A DNA stretch of 64,000 nt from Dermatemys mawii. Its lineage: Eukaryota > Chordata > Testudines > Dermatemydidae. Location of the stretch: contig ML677358.1 in assembly GCA_007922305.1 (NCBI GenBank), positions 9,922,576 through 9,986,575 of the forward strand. Reading direction: 5' to 3'. The notes under the pieces were generated by a model. The model was not told the DNA's origin. It saw only the letters and a list, made by a program, of their open reading frames with translations, and made no database searches. A program made the translations under genes and the position numbers. Below, one piece after another: positions 22,989-32,578 of the stretch. Positions within the stretch are counted from its first letter, which is position 1; each line of letters starts with the position of its first letter.

Positions 22989-23937
22989 GAAAATCCTTGT
23001 GTGGCTCTGATTCTGCTGTCACTAAACTCATTGGCAAAGCTACCATTTGAATTGAATGGGAGCAGCCTGACTCGACTGCAAAATTAGTACTAGCACCTTA
23101 CCTGATGCATGCATGTATCAAAGAGAAATAAAGGAAAATAATGGCTAGACTCCATCTAGAAGAGCAGGACTACAGAATAGCCCTATTCCTTCATTCTTGA
23201 TGAGTAGAGTTGGGCTGATATAAAAATTGTCCAGACCTGATTATTATTATTATACTATAGGTTGTGTTTCATCTAGCATGGGTGACTTTTCTTTATGGAG
23301 ACTCACAGACCTTGTTCATGCTGATGGCTAAACTAACCAACTTCCATTCAGGCTAAATGGGGGAACAATTAAATGCACCTTGGTACAGTTTTAACTGAAA
23401 CAATGGAAGCCATAGCTCAAAGACTGGATGGAATGCAAACACAGGGGCTAAGGATTTATTTGGTTGTGGCTCTCCGTATGTGCTGGTGAAAAAAGAACCG
23501 GAGTGCCAGCATAAAGCCTAGAGAAAGCAGCATAAAACAAGGAGTCGGCAAGAGAACCACTGATAGTGTGGCCCTGAGAGAAAATTAAGAGTGAGTTTTT
23601 TGGGCAGACTACTGTCTGGAAAGATAGGTTTGGGACTGTGAGCAAGGAAATTACCACTTGTCACTTGATCCTATTATGTTCTGGGAAATAGGGCTTTGCG
23701 ACATTCTTTGTGACTAAAAAGGATTGCATAAAATGCATACCTGCCTCTGTCAACAATTACTTCTGCTAACATAGACAACCTGCAAGACCGCAAATATCAG
23801 CTAACTGCTTGGGAAAATGATGGAAAAGGAAAGGTTGAGCTGTTTGAAAAGCAGCAGTGAATGAAGGAGACATTAGGACTAGACAGTCCAATATTTCATA
23901 ACGTAGGAGTCCTCTTTTAAGTGGCTATTGACCTCCC
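22989..23937. other. Unassigned sequence
   Basis: No gene was recognised. A degenerate palindromic phrase lies at about 23020-23065 (CTAAACTCATTGGCAAAGCT). Confidence 0.4.
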
Positions 23938-24412
23938 ATACGCAGAGTTGGCGGAATTAAATTTTAACTTTTTAATAATTTCAGCAAATAATATCGATGT
24001 TTATTTGAAGCATTTTTTTTCTGAAATTTATCCATTTGCATTTTTATTGGGCAAAATTTTGGATTTTAAGCGTTTAAATTTTTTATTGATCTATGTTTTC
24101 ACAGTTGCAGGAAATGATGGCAGTGGGAGGTCAAACAATAATTATTTAATGACAGTAGACTCTGAGATTCAAAAAGTTAAAGCTTTATGCAACTATTAAA
24201 GCACACATTGTTGACATCACATGCCAGAATATACCAAAGAAATATCCTTAAATCACAATCTAATAAGTTCTCAAGCGGCAGTTTTTTACTTTGCTTATCT
24301 GTCCATTTTGATTATTATTGTTGGAAATATTTTTTTTTCATTGGTTTTGGGTACAGTGAAATTGACGTTTACTGATGTTTACCGATAAAAATCCGATCTT
24401 TCGAGCCTAGTC
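23938..24412. repeat. AT-rich interspersed repeat, about 0.48 kb
   Basis: The segment begins near CGCAGAGTTGGCGGAATTAA and ends near CCGATCTTTCGAGCCTAGTC. It includes phrases such as GTTGACATCACATGCCAGAA and AATATCCTTAAATCACAATC that I associate with a multicopy turtle repeat. Only one copy is in this window, so the boundaries and family cannot be settled here. The frames inside are all A/T-biased and show no domain. Confidence 0.4.
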
Positions 24413-25146
24413 ATGGGACATGCCGCCTGTATGTCACAGCCCTTTGCTTTGCATTGTATAGCTTTTGAATGTGAACATGACCTCTTCCAAGTGTTACTCC
24501 ACATCAGAAAACTGTGCTTTCATCACAGTTTGAACTGTATATTTCACATTGTAATTCCAGTAAGACAAACTCATCTACCTGTTGATACTTGCCTCCAACA
24601 TTCAAGAAATGAGGGAGAGATGAGGGCTGGGGTGGAGCACTGGTTCCCTGACAGACAGTCGTATTTCACTCCTGAAGTTCTTCCAAAGTTTCCCATTCAT
24701 ATTCAGATTATTTCCTTGAGCATTATTTCCTCAATATACAGGCACTAGGTTTCTTCAAAGTTTTTCTGTACTGTGAGGCTGAAAATAAAAATAAAACCCC
24801 TTCCTCTAACGACTGATACACCTTAGCTCATCAGCAGGATAGGAGTTGCTTCATAAAACTGGACTGGCCCATTTAGACCAGCGTTAGTGTCAACATGTTT
24901 CTGTCTTCACTTCTATTTTCAGATGCTTTGGCTGAAATCTACTCAATGCCCTATATCCAGGAGACATGCCAGAGTGCTTTTAGGTTTTGTGGTTGGGAGA
25001 ACTGTGCATTAAAACTGAAGGTGGGTGGTATATTTCAAAATGTCAAGTATGTCATAAATATATAATAGAAGTAATGGAGGAGGTAACACTTATAGTGGCT
25101 GGAGCATGAGAGAGGGCTCAGGAGTTTGAGTTTCATTCTCATCACT
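24413..25146. other. Unassigned sequence
   Basis: No convincing gene. A 111-codon frame at 24413-24748 is the longest here and has no recognisable domain. Confidence 0.4.
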
Positions 25147-25227
25147 GGTTTCAGAGTAGCAGCCGTGTTAGTCTGTATCTGCAAAAAAGAACAGGAGTAC
25201 TTGTGGCACCTTAGAGAGTAACAACTT

Positions 25228-25280
25228 TATTTAGGCATAAGCTTTCGTGGGTTACAGCCTACTTCATCAGATGCATAGAA
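25228..25280 (-). ncRNA. Hammerhead-ribozyme-like core in the Penelope-like terminal repeat
   Basis: Read on the minus strand, CTGATGA (25270 down to 25264) is followed by a GTAGGC...ACCCAC stem-loop, then CGAAA (25247 to 25243), then a GC-TTAT-GC mini-hairpin. CUGAUGA, a stem II and GAAA followed by a very short stem III are the conserved parts of the hammerhead ribozyme, and Penelope-like elements are known to carry such motifs. In this copy stem II has two A/C mismatches and the UH cleavage site after stem III is altered, so it is probably inactive. The right-hand copy (26564-26604) has lost both boxes (CTCATAA, CAAAA) but keeps GGCTGTAGCCC. Confidence 0.5.
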
Positions 25281-25503
25281 TGGAACATATAGTCAGAAGA
25301 TTATATATATATATATATACACACACACACAATATACAGAGAATATGAAAAGATGGAAGTTGCCATACCAACTCTAAGAGGCTAATTAATTAAGATGAGC
25401 TATTATCAGCAGGGCAACAAAAACTTTTGTAGTGATAATCAAGATGGCCCATCTCACACAGTTGACAAGAGGGCATTAGGATACTTAACATGAGGAAATA
25501 GAT

Positions 25504-25797
25504 TCAATTAGTATAATGACCCAGCCACTCCCAGTCTCTATTCAAGCTCAAGTTAATGGTATCCAATTTGCAAATTAATTCCAGTTCAGCAGCTTCTCGT
25601 TGGAGTCTGTTTTTGAAGTTTTTCTGTTGCAAAATTGCCACCTTTAAGTCTGTTACTGAGTGACCAGAGAGATTGAACTCTTCTCCTATTGGCTTTTGAA
25701 TATTATGATTCCTGATGTCAGATTTGTGTCCATTTATTCTTTTGCGTAGAGACTGTCCAGTTTGACCAATTTACATGGCAGAGGGGCATTGCTGGTA
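25504..25797 (-). pseudogene. GIY-YIG endonuclease domain of a Penelope-like element
   Basis: The minus-strand frame reads YQQCPSAM, a stop, then IGQTGQSLRKRINGHKSDI, KPIGEEFNLSGHSVTDLK and REAAELELICKLDTINLSLN, with a stop at 25504-25506. This matches the C-terminal nuclease of Penelope-like elements: the YIG motif (its Tyr codon is now the stop TAA, 25771-25773 on the plus strand), the catalytic Arg in LRKR, the Glu in the P.GE.FN block and the R..E..WI/LI..L.T..P.GLN-like end. The GIY half and the reverse transcriptase are missing upstream, where the copy is joined to the inverted terminal repeat. Confidence 0.7.
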
Positions 25798-25848
25798 CAT
25801 GTTCATGTTTCATGTTCTCTCTATGTGCATATATATATACACATATAT

Positions 25849-26531
25849 TGTGACAGAGTCAAACCAGAAGGATATAGGAGAGTGCTGGAAGGCAGGTATA
25901 TCAGCCTCAGGATGTGCAGGTCCCTGTTCCCTGGATAGCCAAAGACTACTCCAGGCCAGTCAAGAAGCTTCTAGAAAGCAGCAGAAATAGCTAGCCTGAC
26001 TGGGACATCTGAAGCCAATTAGGGGCTGGCTGAGACCAGCTAAAAACCTCCCAGTTAGTCAGGTGGGGAAGCCAAGGAGAAAGGAGCTGGAGGAGAGGAA
26101 GCTTTGCGATACCCTGAGGTAAGGGAGAAGTGGGAGAGCTGTGGGAAAGTAGCCCAGGGAAAAGTAGCAGCTCTGTCAGTGAAGGGTTGGCTGACAATAG
26201 CTACTACTGTTAGGGTCCCTGGGCTGGAACCCGGAGGAGAGGGCGGGCCCGGGTTCCCCCCAACCTGCTACTAGTGAAACATCGCCTGGAAGGGGAAGGC
26301 AGGCCCCTAGCAGGACAGGAGGTTATACTGTCCTGAAATAAGCCCAAAGGGACAACAGAGACTGTGGGAGTTCTCTCACCAACAGCCTTGCTGGCTGATG
26401 ATGAAAAGGGCTCAGTAGACTGTAACCCTGGCCTAGAGAGAGAAGGGCTACGTGGAGGGTGAGCCTCTGAGGCTAGCGCAAACCGCCTGGAAGCACAGGA
26501 CCCACAGGGACAAGGCCAGAGCTTTGCCACA
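25849..26531 (-). mobile_element. TG...CA element, copy A (solo-LTR-like), nested in the Penelope-like element
   Basis: The element runs from TGTGACAGAGTC to GCCACA and lies in (AT)n flanks (ATATAT on each side). It is the inverted copy of 51951-52665. Shared blocks include CTGGAAGGCAGGTA, GGTCCCTGTTCCCTGGATAG, TAAAAACCTCCCAGTTAGTC, GGGTCCCTGGGCTGGA and CAGAGCTTTG. TG...CA termini with short duplicated flanks suit a solo LTR, but the inverted TGTGAC/GTCACA ends would also suit a DNA element. No AATAAA or coding region was found, so the class stays open. Confidence 0.65.
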
Positions 26532-26687
26532 ATATATATATTTTTTCCTACTATACGTTCCTTTCTATGCATCTCATAAAATAGGCTGTAGCCCACAAAA
26601 GCTTATGCTTAAATAACTTCGTTAGTTTCTAAGGTCCCACAAGTACTCCTGTTCTTTAGTCTTATCACTGCCATTCATCTGTTGTAT

Positions 26688-26798
26688 GCAGAGTTGTTAT
26701 AGCCCTGTTGGATCTAGGATATTAGAGAGACCAGGTGAATGGGGTAATATCTTTCATTAGACCATCTTCAGTTGTTGAGTAAGACAGTCTCTCTCAGC
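26688..26798. repeat. Second Penelope-like terminal-repeat-like sequence
   Basis: The segment reads GTTATAGCCCTGTTGGATCT, GGATATTAGAGAGACCAGGT, GGGGTAATATCTTTCATTAG and ACCATC. It matches a multicopy reptile repeat whose layout parallels the adjacent 25147 terminal repeat (a TAGCCGTGTT-type start, then an AGAGA..A block and TTTATT-type words). Assignment to a Penelope-like family is by this resemblance. Confidence 0.45.
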
Positions 26799-26799
26799 T

Positions 26800-27006
26800 A
26801 TTCTGTGACTTTGAAGAAGTCATTTAGACCATGGCCATACAAGCTGATGGACATGCATGATCGTACAAATGGATGGACCCCTATGCCCATGCAGAATGGT
26901 TTGCAGTATCAGGGCCTTACATCTCTCTGTGCCTCAGTTTCCAGTTATACAAAATTGGTACAATAATACTGACAGTATCTTGCAGGGCTGCTGTTGTAAA
27001 GTGTTC
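26800..27006 (+). repeat. MIR-type SINE split by a short insertion
   Basis: CTGTGACTTTGAAGAAGTCA at 26802 continues at 26919 as CATCTCTCTGTGCCTCAGTTT and ends CAGGGCTGCTGTTGTAAAG. These are consecutive parts of a MIR (GTGACCTTGGGCAAGTCACTT and CTCTCTGTGCCTCAGTTTCC). The about 90 bases between are foreign and have inverted-looking ends (GACCATGGCC... and ...GGGCCTTA). Confidence 0.6.
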
Positions 27007-27424
27007 AGGGTGTGTTTGCATTCCTATGTCATGTTTTCCCGGATTTCAAAGTACTATTCTAATGACTCTATTTGTCAATCTTTATAATTGCATCATTATG
27101 TATTGTGCTGTTTTGTCTGTCCATTGGCAAAGAATTACATAGGGATACATAATCTATCCTATCATGCTTCTAATAACCATGATTAAAAATGGTTTTTAGA
27201 GAGACCTTCTTAAATTTATTTCCAGCATAGGCCTATCACAGGCCCATCTGAATACAGCAAAAGATACAGCATGTAAACATTTCAAGCAGAAGAACAGACG
27301 AAATTAAAGAGTCACTGTTAACCTGAGTAAAGCAAACTTATTAAAAAAAATCAGATTTCCCCAGGAGCACCCATGAAATAAATAATAATAATAACATACA
27401 AAATAGGAACATGACCTACCCCCA
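27007..27424. other. Unassigned AT-rich sequence
   Basis: I see no gene. An (AAT)n-rich tract lies near 27380-27392. Confidence 0.4.
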
Positions 27425-27562
27425 TGTAGTGTGTATAAGTGTCTTTTGCATGTTCTGTGCTTGTACTCATCTTACTATAATGAGGTCTCAGTCCATGACT
27501 AGGGTTTCCTAGGTTCTGCTTTAATAATAATAATTATTAATAATGAATAATCAATAGTAATA
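27425..27562 (+). repeat. L2/CORE-SINE-like 3' tail
   Basis: The plus strand reads TGTTCTGTGCTTGTACTCAT, then ATGAGGTCTCAGTCCATGAC, TAGGGTTTCCTAGG and an (AATAAT)n tail. This is the same retroposon tail as at 32.1 and 62.4 kb. Confidence 0.5.
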
Positions 27563-28190
27563 GGCCTGAGAGCAACAACACGAATATTCTTGGACTAGCC
27601 CCTCTTCCTGGTCCCTTTCTCTGTCCACACACCTGCTTTCTAGTTTCTGCCTCTTCACTTTCAGCTTTACTGCTGTTGTCCTTGGTGTCCTTCCCTTGCT
27701 GGGGAAGAGCGCTTACCAGCTCTCTCTAGAGCACTGCAGTGCAGCTGACCTGCAACAAAACTGTGAAACGCAAATGCAGTCGACTTTCTTACATCTTGTA
27801 ACGGGAGGGGTTACTTTTACCAAAATGAAATAGACTGACTGACAGGCAATTTGCAAATCCCTTGAACACTCAGAGATAATATCCTCTAAAAGAAGACAAA
27901 GATACATTATAATTAAATATTTTTATATATTATTTTTTTCTTCTTTCTCATCTCTAATGAATAGACCCAGAGAGTACAGCTTGTGCAATTTGCTGTCAAT
28001 CCAGCACAAATCATATCTATCTTCAACCACTGTTTATAGATGTGCCATTGATAATTTTGTTTTTTATTTTTTAATGATCTCCAACTATAGAACAAATGAC
28101 ACTTAACTGGCAAAAATGAGCTCTTTCCTTAGTGTTGCCATATGTGTTTTCTAAATAAAGTATCCCGTTCAGCTGTTTTATCATTTTGAG
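27563..28190. other. Unassigned sequence
   Basis: No gene or bounded repeat was recognised. Confidence 0.4.
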
Positions 28191-28480
28191 GCTGTGTCAG
28201 AATAAATAGGATTTACAGTGCCTTGCTTGTTTTCCTGCAGACAGGCTACCTCTTATTGTTTAGCTTTTCCTCAGCCGAAGACAATTTAGTCTCAGAAAGC
28301 TGCTGTAAAAATCGTACTTGTTTGTTGAACTGAGCGATAAAAACCAGAAGAGCCTATGAGCTGTTCTTTGCAGGTTTTCATCGCTTTTAATACTGCTATT
28401 GCAGGGTCTATGTTTGGCTGAGAGTCATTAAAAGGTTTAAACCCCTTGTGGTGACAGAGGCTGACTACGATATGTGCAGT
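28191..28480. other. Repeat-free block, possible conserved non-coding element
   Basis: No repeat phrase is visible and the sequence is compositionally even, with words such as TTTTCATCGCTTTTAATACT and TAAAAGGTTTAAACC. It resembles vertebrate conserved non-coding DNA in texture only; there is no direct proof. Confidence 0.2.
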
Positions 28481-29594
28481 CCTAATGGTATGTACATACT
28501 ATATAACTCGAACATAATGTGACTCATCACTGTCATAGCAAAATGGAGCAGAGATGACAGATCAGCAGAACGATAGTATTTTTCCTTGACAATATTTGCA
28601 CAAACCAGAACACAAATGAATAAAGTGTTTCATGAGCTTGTAAAAGTCAGTTGGCAATGCATATACACAGCTGTACGACATGACAGAACAGACCTACAGA
28701 TTATTGTTTATAACGAGGTTCCTATAAAGCCAGGCCATGGTTCGCTGTCAGAACTTGATAAGGGTTTGTTAGATTTGCTGCAGTTGTAATGCTTTTTTTA
28801 TTATTGCAGACAAACAACAACAACAGCAGGGCTTTCATTAAATTGCAGCCGGCATTGTTCAGCTGCTGTAGCTTACCCTGGGGTCCCTTAGATGAATTGC
28901 TGTGCTGCAAGAGTGGATAGACATCTCCATTGCGAGGCCTTGGCTCACGCAGCCTAACTGGTGATACCATCAGATACCAGCTGGCAACTGGTGATACTCA
29001 TCAGAGGACCCACTCAAGGCCAAGGTAGCCATGAAGACCACAAAACCAGGGATTTAAGAGGTGCAAATGCCTTATGTTGGATTTCTGCAAAAAGGTGTGG
29101 ATTTCCCTATAAGTCGCCAGATCAGCCATTCTTTAACTGAAATTGTGTAGTTCATTGTTACAGGGATCGTGCCATTGAAATCAGGGTTAAATGGCACAGG
29201 TGGCCAGACTACACTATGCTCCCCCCGTGAGCTTCCCCTGGTGTCTCTGCAATGGTGGGAAATATTAAGAAAGAAAAATAGACATAGACTTGGAGACATC
29301 TCCCAGGAAACCAGTTTAGCCTAATGATAATGAATGGTAAATCTTACTGCTTAATCTGGACAGAATTAGCATACATTCCACTTGATAGGGATGCATTTGG
29401 CTAGTGTTAAGTGATTAAGTGGTGCTTAATCAAGTGTTATGCAGGGTCTCACACCAATTTATCAGTCTGTTAAAAGAAGTGACTAGCTAAATAATACTAA
29501 TAATAATTAAGTAATAAAAGAAATAAGGATCAAATCAAGATAAAGTGCAAGGAATACACTTTTTAGTCCCTTACACTTTTATGTTACGTAAAGT
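28481..29594. other. Unassigned sequence
   Basis: No gene was recognised. The frames of 75-82 codons in 28722-29299 lack motifs. Confidence 0.4.
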
Positions 29595-29825
29595 CTTTCC
29601 TATTTAAAAATATATGGGCTCAGTGTTGCTTCTGCCAAGCTTTCAAGAAACATAAACAAGGCTCCAAAAATCATGGGATCAACTTATAATCTTTTAAAAT
29701 TCTCATGATTTTACTTTGGGTTCTGTTTATTTGCTTTGTGATGTTGGAGCATTTCATCTTCATGTTTTCAGACTTCACTCTGAAGTCAGGGTGATGAGAA
29801 ATGTACTTTTTTAGAAAAAAAAATG
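29595..29825. repeat. Partial copy of the TTGGCAACA-ended MITE-like repeat
   Basis: GGGCTCAGTGTTGC opens the segment, followed by CAAAAATCATGGGATCAA, AAAATTCTCATGATTTT and TTTGGGTTCTG, CATGTTTTCAGAC and a run of A. The order parallels the copy at 21840 (ATCACAGGACT, AAATCATGAGATT, CATGTTTTCAA, poly-T). It is more decayed and has no matching right end. Confidence 0.45.
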
Positions 29826-29879
29826 AACTTAGAGATTGTCAGGTAACAACCTGATTCTAGCACGGGAAGGTGTAAGAAA

Positions 29880-30264
29880 AAATAGAAGGAGGGTGACAAG
29901 GTATGGTATAAGTAGAAGTATGGTATGATATAAATAGAAGAAAAAAAGAAGGAAGGGTGACAAGGTATGGTATATCCTTACTTTTGTGCTGCTGCTGGCA
30001 GGGCATCACCTTCAGAGCTGGGCCAACAGCCGCCACTCACTGGCCACTCAGCTCTGAAGGCAGCACAGAAGTAAGGGTGGCAATACCACAACACCCCTAA
30101 AGTAAACTTGTGACCCCCTCGTGACTCTCTTTTGGGTCAGGACCCTCAGTCTGAGACACTCTGGTCTCCCCTGTGAGATCTGTATAGTATAAGGTAACAG
30201 CACACAAAAGACCAGATTTCACAGTCTGACATGTTTTTCATGGCCATGAATTGGTAGGGCCCTA
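29880..30264. repeat. Composite hairpin element ending in GGTAGGGCCCTA
   Basis: A near-duplicate AGGAGGGTGACAAGGTATGG appears at about 29888 and again (as AGGAAGGGTGACAAGGTATG) at about 29950. CCTTACTTTTGTGCTG at 29976 pairs with CAGCACAGAAGTAAGG ending at 30076, with AGAGCTGGGC and AGCTCTGAAGG words between them. Further on are GTGACTCTCTTTTGGGTCAG, CCTGTGAGATCTGTATAGTA, GACCAGATTTCACAG and CATGGCCATGAATTGGTAGG. These belong, in this order, to one multicopy turtle element ending in a GGGCCCTA terminus. Confidence 0.6.
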
Positions 30265-31330
30265 GTAATGTACATGGCACATCCTATTTACAGAAAAGTA
30301 TAAACCAATAGTGAATCTCCAAGAGAGTTGGGAGGAAGATGCACTATGCTTTGGCCATGCAAGTACCCTGCATTGATCCAAGGGCTACAGGTAGGAATCC
30401 TGTGCTATTGTACTAAATCCTGCTTCCTGGGAGAAAAAAAATTCCTAACAATGCTAGTTTTGGGCTGGTGGCACATGTCCAGGAAGACTATTTTTGCTGT
30501 TGTTGGTTTGGTTTCTCTCCATTTACACTAAAGGCTTCCGTTGAAAACCAGAAGCCCAGCTGTGGTAGGGAAGGGTTTTGGTTCTAAATGAAACAAACCA
30601 CACTCCCACCATGCTGAGGTGGAAGAGCAGAGAATATTATCTATAGAAACCGCTAGTATTTCTTTTCTTGGGAGGAAGAATTGGCAGGTAACAATAGTAA
30701 TTTCCATACAAATAGTAAACATTTTACAAAGTGGCAATAGAGATGTGGAGTAATAAAGTACCAGCTACCACCAAAGACGGAGCTGAATTTTTCTGCCTGA
30801 AGTAGAATCTAATGCCAGAGTGAGCAGAAGGAAGAGGCTACTTCTATTTAAAACTACAGACACCTGAAATTGACCCATTTACTCAGAAACTTCATTATAT
30901 AAAGACTTCTGCATTCCTACAGTTAGCCAAATTGCTGTAGTTTTCTTGTATGCAAACAGTTAAATTTTGTCCAATATTCTCTTGTCTATTCAGAAGCATT
31001 TGCTCCTGTCCTTTCAAGTCAGGATAAATGGGGTGATCCCACAACCATAGGCTACAAAGCACCCTATAGCTGTGATATATTTACAGGATTCAGCAAGGGG
31101 ATTTGAGGGACATTCTTTCACCTTTTGTGACTGTGCTCCCCCATGCTCATCTGTGCACTTCTTAAATGGGCATGACTCTGGCACACTTTTCTAGCTGATA
31201 GTGCTGTGCATGGGCCCAATCCAAAGCCCACTGAAGTCAAAGGGAATCTGTGCATTGACTTCAATAAGCCCTGTGAGAGGCAGCATTGTCAAAGGGGCTG
31301 AGTGAGGTCTGCAGGCCAGGAGCTCCTGAG
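30265..31330. other. Unassigned sequence
   Basis: There is a CCATTGACTTCAATGG-family fragment at 31203-31275 (CCCAATCCAAAGCCCACTGA and CATTGACTTCAATAAGCC). Otherwise nothing was recognised. Confidence 0.4.
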
Positions 31331-31465
31331 ATCTGATTCTGGCTCTGCCTATTCTCTCATCTGTTAAACTAGGATAACACTTACTTTCCTTGCTGAGGTC
31401 TTGCAAGGGCTCACCAGTTATTGTTTGAATTTTGCTTTGAAAATATAAGGCCCTATAACAATTCA
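31331..31465 (+). repeat. MIR-type SINE, internally deleted
   Basis: TGATTCTGGCTCTGCC runs straight into TCTCTCATCTGTTAAAC and TAGGATAACACTTAC, so the usual GTGACCTTGGGC core is missing. The end CTTGCAAGGGCT resembles the CAGGGTTGTTG block. Confidence 0.5.
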
Positions 31466-32089
31466 CATGCCTGTCCCATATTGGTCAGAGGAATGTTCTC
31501 TTTCTCTTCCTTCATCCATGAATCTGTTTATTCGCTTTCTCCCCTGAGAAATCTGAGTACATGGGAGTGTGTGTATCATTTATGTGAACTGAATAACAAT
31601 TGTAACTCCCCCTCCTCCCTTGCACCAACTGATGCTCCTATTGGAAACAGATTTTTCTGAGAGCAGAAGAAAGGAACACTGAACAGTAGTCAAGATGTCA
31701 AATAACGAAGCTCTTTTTCTCCTTACTGATAACATTTCTGATTTTGCTAATGAACACCAATCTTTCCTTGAAACCTCTAACCATTCTAGACTTTTTATCA
31801 TAGCGTCAACGTTCGTGTTCTGGTGGGCTCAGGCTTTTAGAATCATATTTGAGCTGCCTTAGCTTTCAGCACCATTGAACGTATTTTAAAAAACAACATT
31901 AAACGGAATATGCCAGCTTAGAATGTAGGTTTCAGACATGGGACAAGGAGGGGAGGAGAGGGGAAAAAGAGAGAGAGAGAGAGAAGATTTTGCAAAATAA
32001 TCTAAATAGAAAAATTCTAAATACATTAAAAATATTTTAAACCAGGTTTCTTTAGATTTGAAAAATGCCCCGGAAGCCTTGTGAATCAT
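31466..32089. other. Unassigned sequence with a GA tract
   Basis: A (GA)n run lies at 31967-31984. I see no gene or other bounded repeat. Confidence 0.4.
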
Positions 32090-32206
32090 TACATATTTGT
32101 ATAGCACCTAGTACAATGGGGTCCTGGTCCATGACTGAGGCTCCTACATGCCATGATAGTATGAATAATCAACAGAAATAAATAAACAAACAACAACAAC
32201 ATTATT
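32090..32206 (+). repeat. L2/CORE-SINE-like 3' tail
   Basis: ATTTGTATAGCACCTAGTAC, AATGGGGTCCTGGTCCATGA and CTGAGGCTCCTACATGCCAT are followed by an AATAAATAAACAAAC tail. This is the clearest example of the retroposon tail in the window. Confidence 0.6.
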
Positions 32207-32299
32207 GTGTTAGTGGAAGAGAAATAAAGAACGATACTGCCCAGGAACTGCAGTGAAATTGAGCAGTGATCTCACTGTCCAAGTTGAGTGAAACAAATA

Positions 32300-32578
32300 C
32301 AACTGCTTGATAATTTCTTATCAAAAATCTTTTTTTTTGATGCAAAAATGGCCTTTTATCTAAACAAAAAAATGTTATGGGCAAATGTTCTTGTCATTTG
32401 CAATTTTCTGTTTTTTTAATGAAAATCCACCCCCCAAATTTTTGGAATACCATGTTCAAATACCAAAACATTAGTATACCGGTATTGAGTTTTCATTTTT
32501 TGTGAAAAAATTTAAAAAGTTTGTTTCTTTGGAAAATGCTAATGGAAAATATTTACCATTTTCTGATCAGCTCTAAAC
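32300..32578. repeat. AT-rich terminal-inverted element, second copy
   Basis: This A/T-rich stretch ends TTCTGATCAGCTCTA, the counterpart of the AGAGCTGG terminus of the element at 10348. It is full of AAAATTT, GAAAAT and AAAAACA words like that element. The left end is not clear. Confidence 0.45.

Larger units (their letters stand above)
25147..26662 (-). mobile_element. Penelope-like retroelement with inverted terminal copies, split by another element
   Basis: The left end (25147-25300) and right end (26560-26662) carry inverted copies of one terminal repeat: GGTGCC/CACAAGTACTCCTGTTCTT words, TTAGTCT/GTTAGTTTCT words and a GGCTGTA...CCCAC hairpin. Between them, on the minus strand, lies a GIY-YIG endonuclease remnant (25504-25797). 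Penelope-like elements encode a reverse transcriptase joined to a GIY-YIG endonuclease and often carry long terminal repeats in inverted orientation with 5'-truncated copies, which is the layout seen here. The reverse transcriptase is absent. A 0.68-kb element (25849-26531) interrupts the copy. Confidence 0.7.

Noticed and set aside
26210..26596. A GC-rich 128-codon frame as a host gene or CpG island
   Set aside because: It lies inside copy A of the TG...CA element and its local GC content is a property of that element; copy B does not keep the frame.
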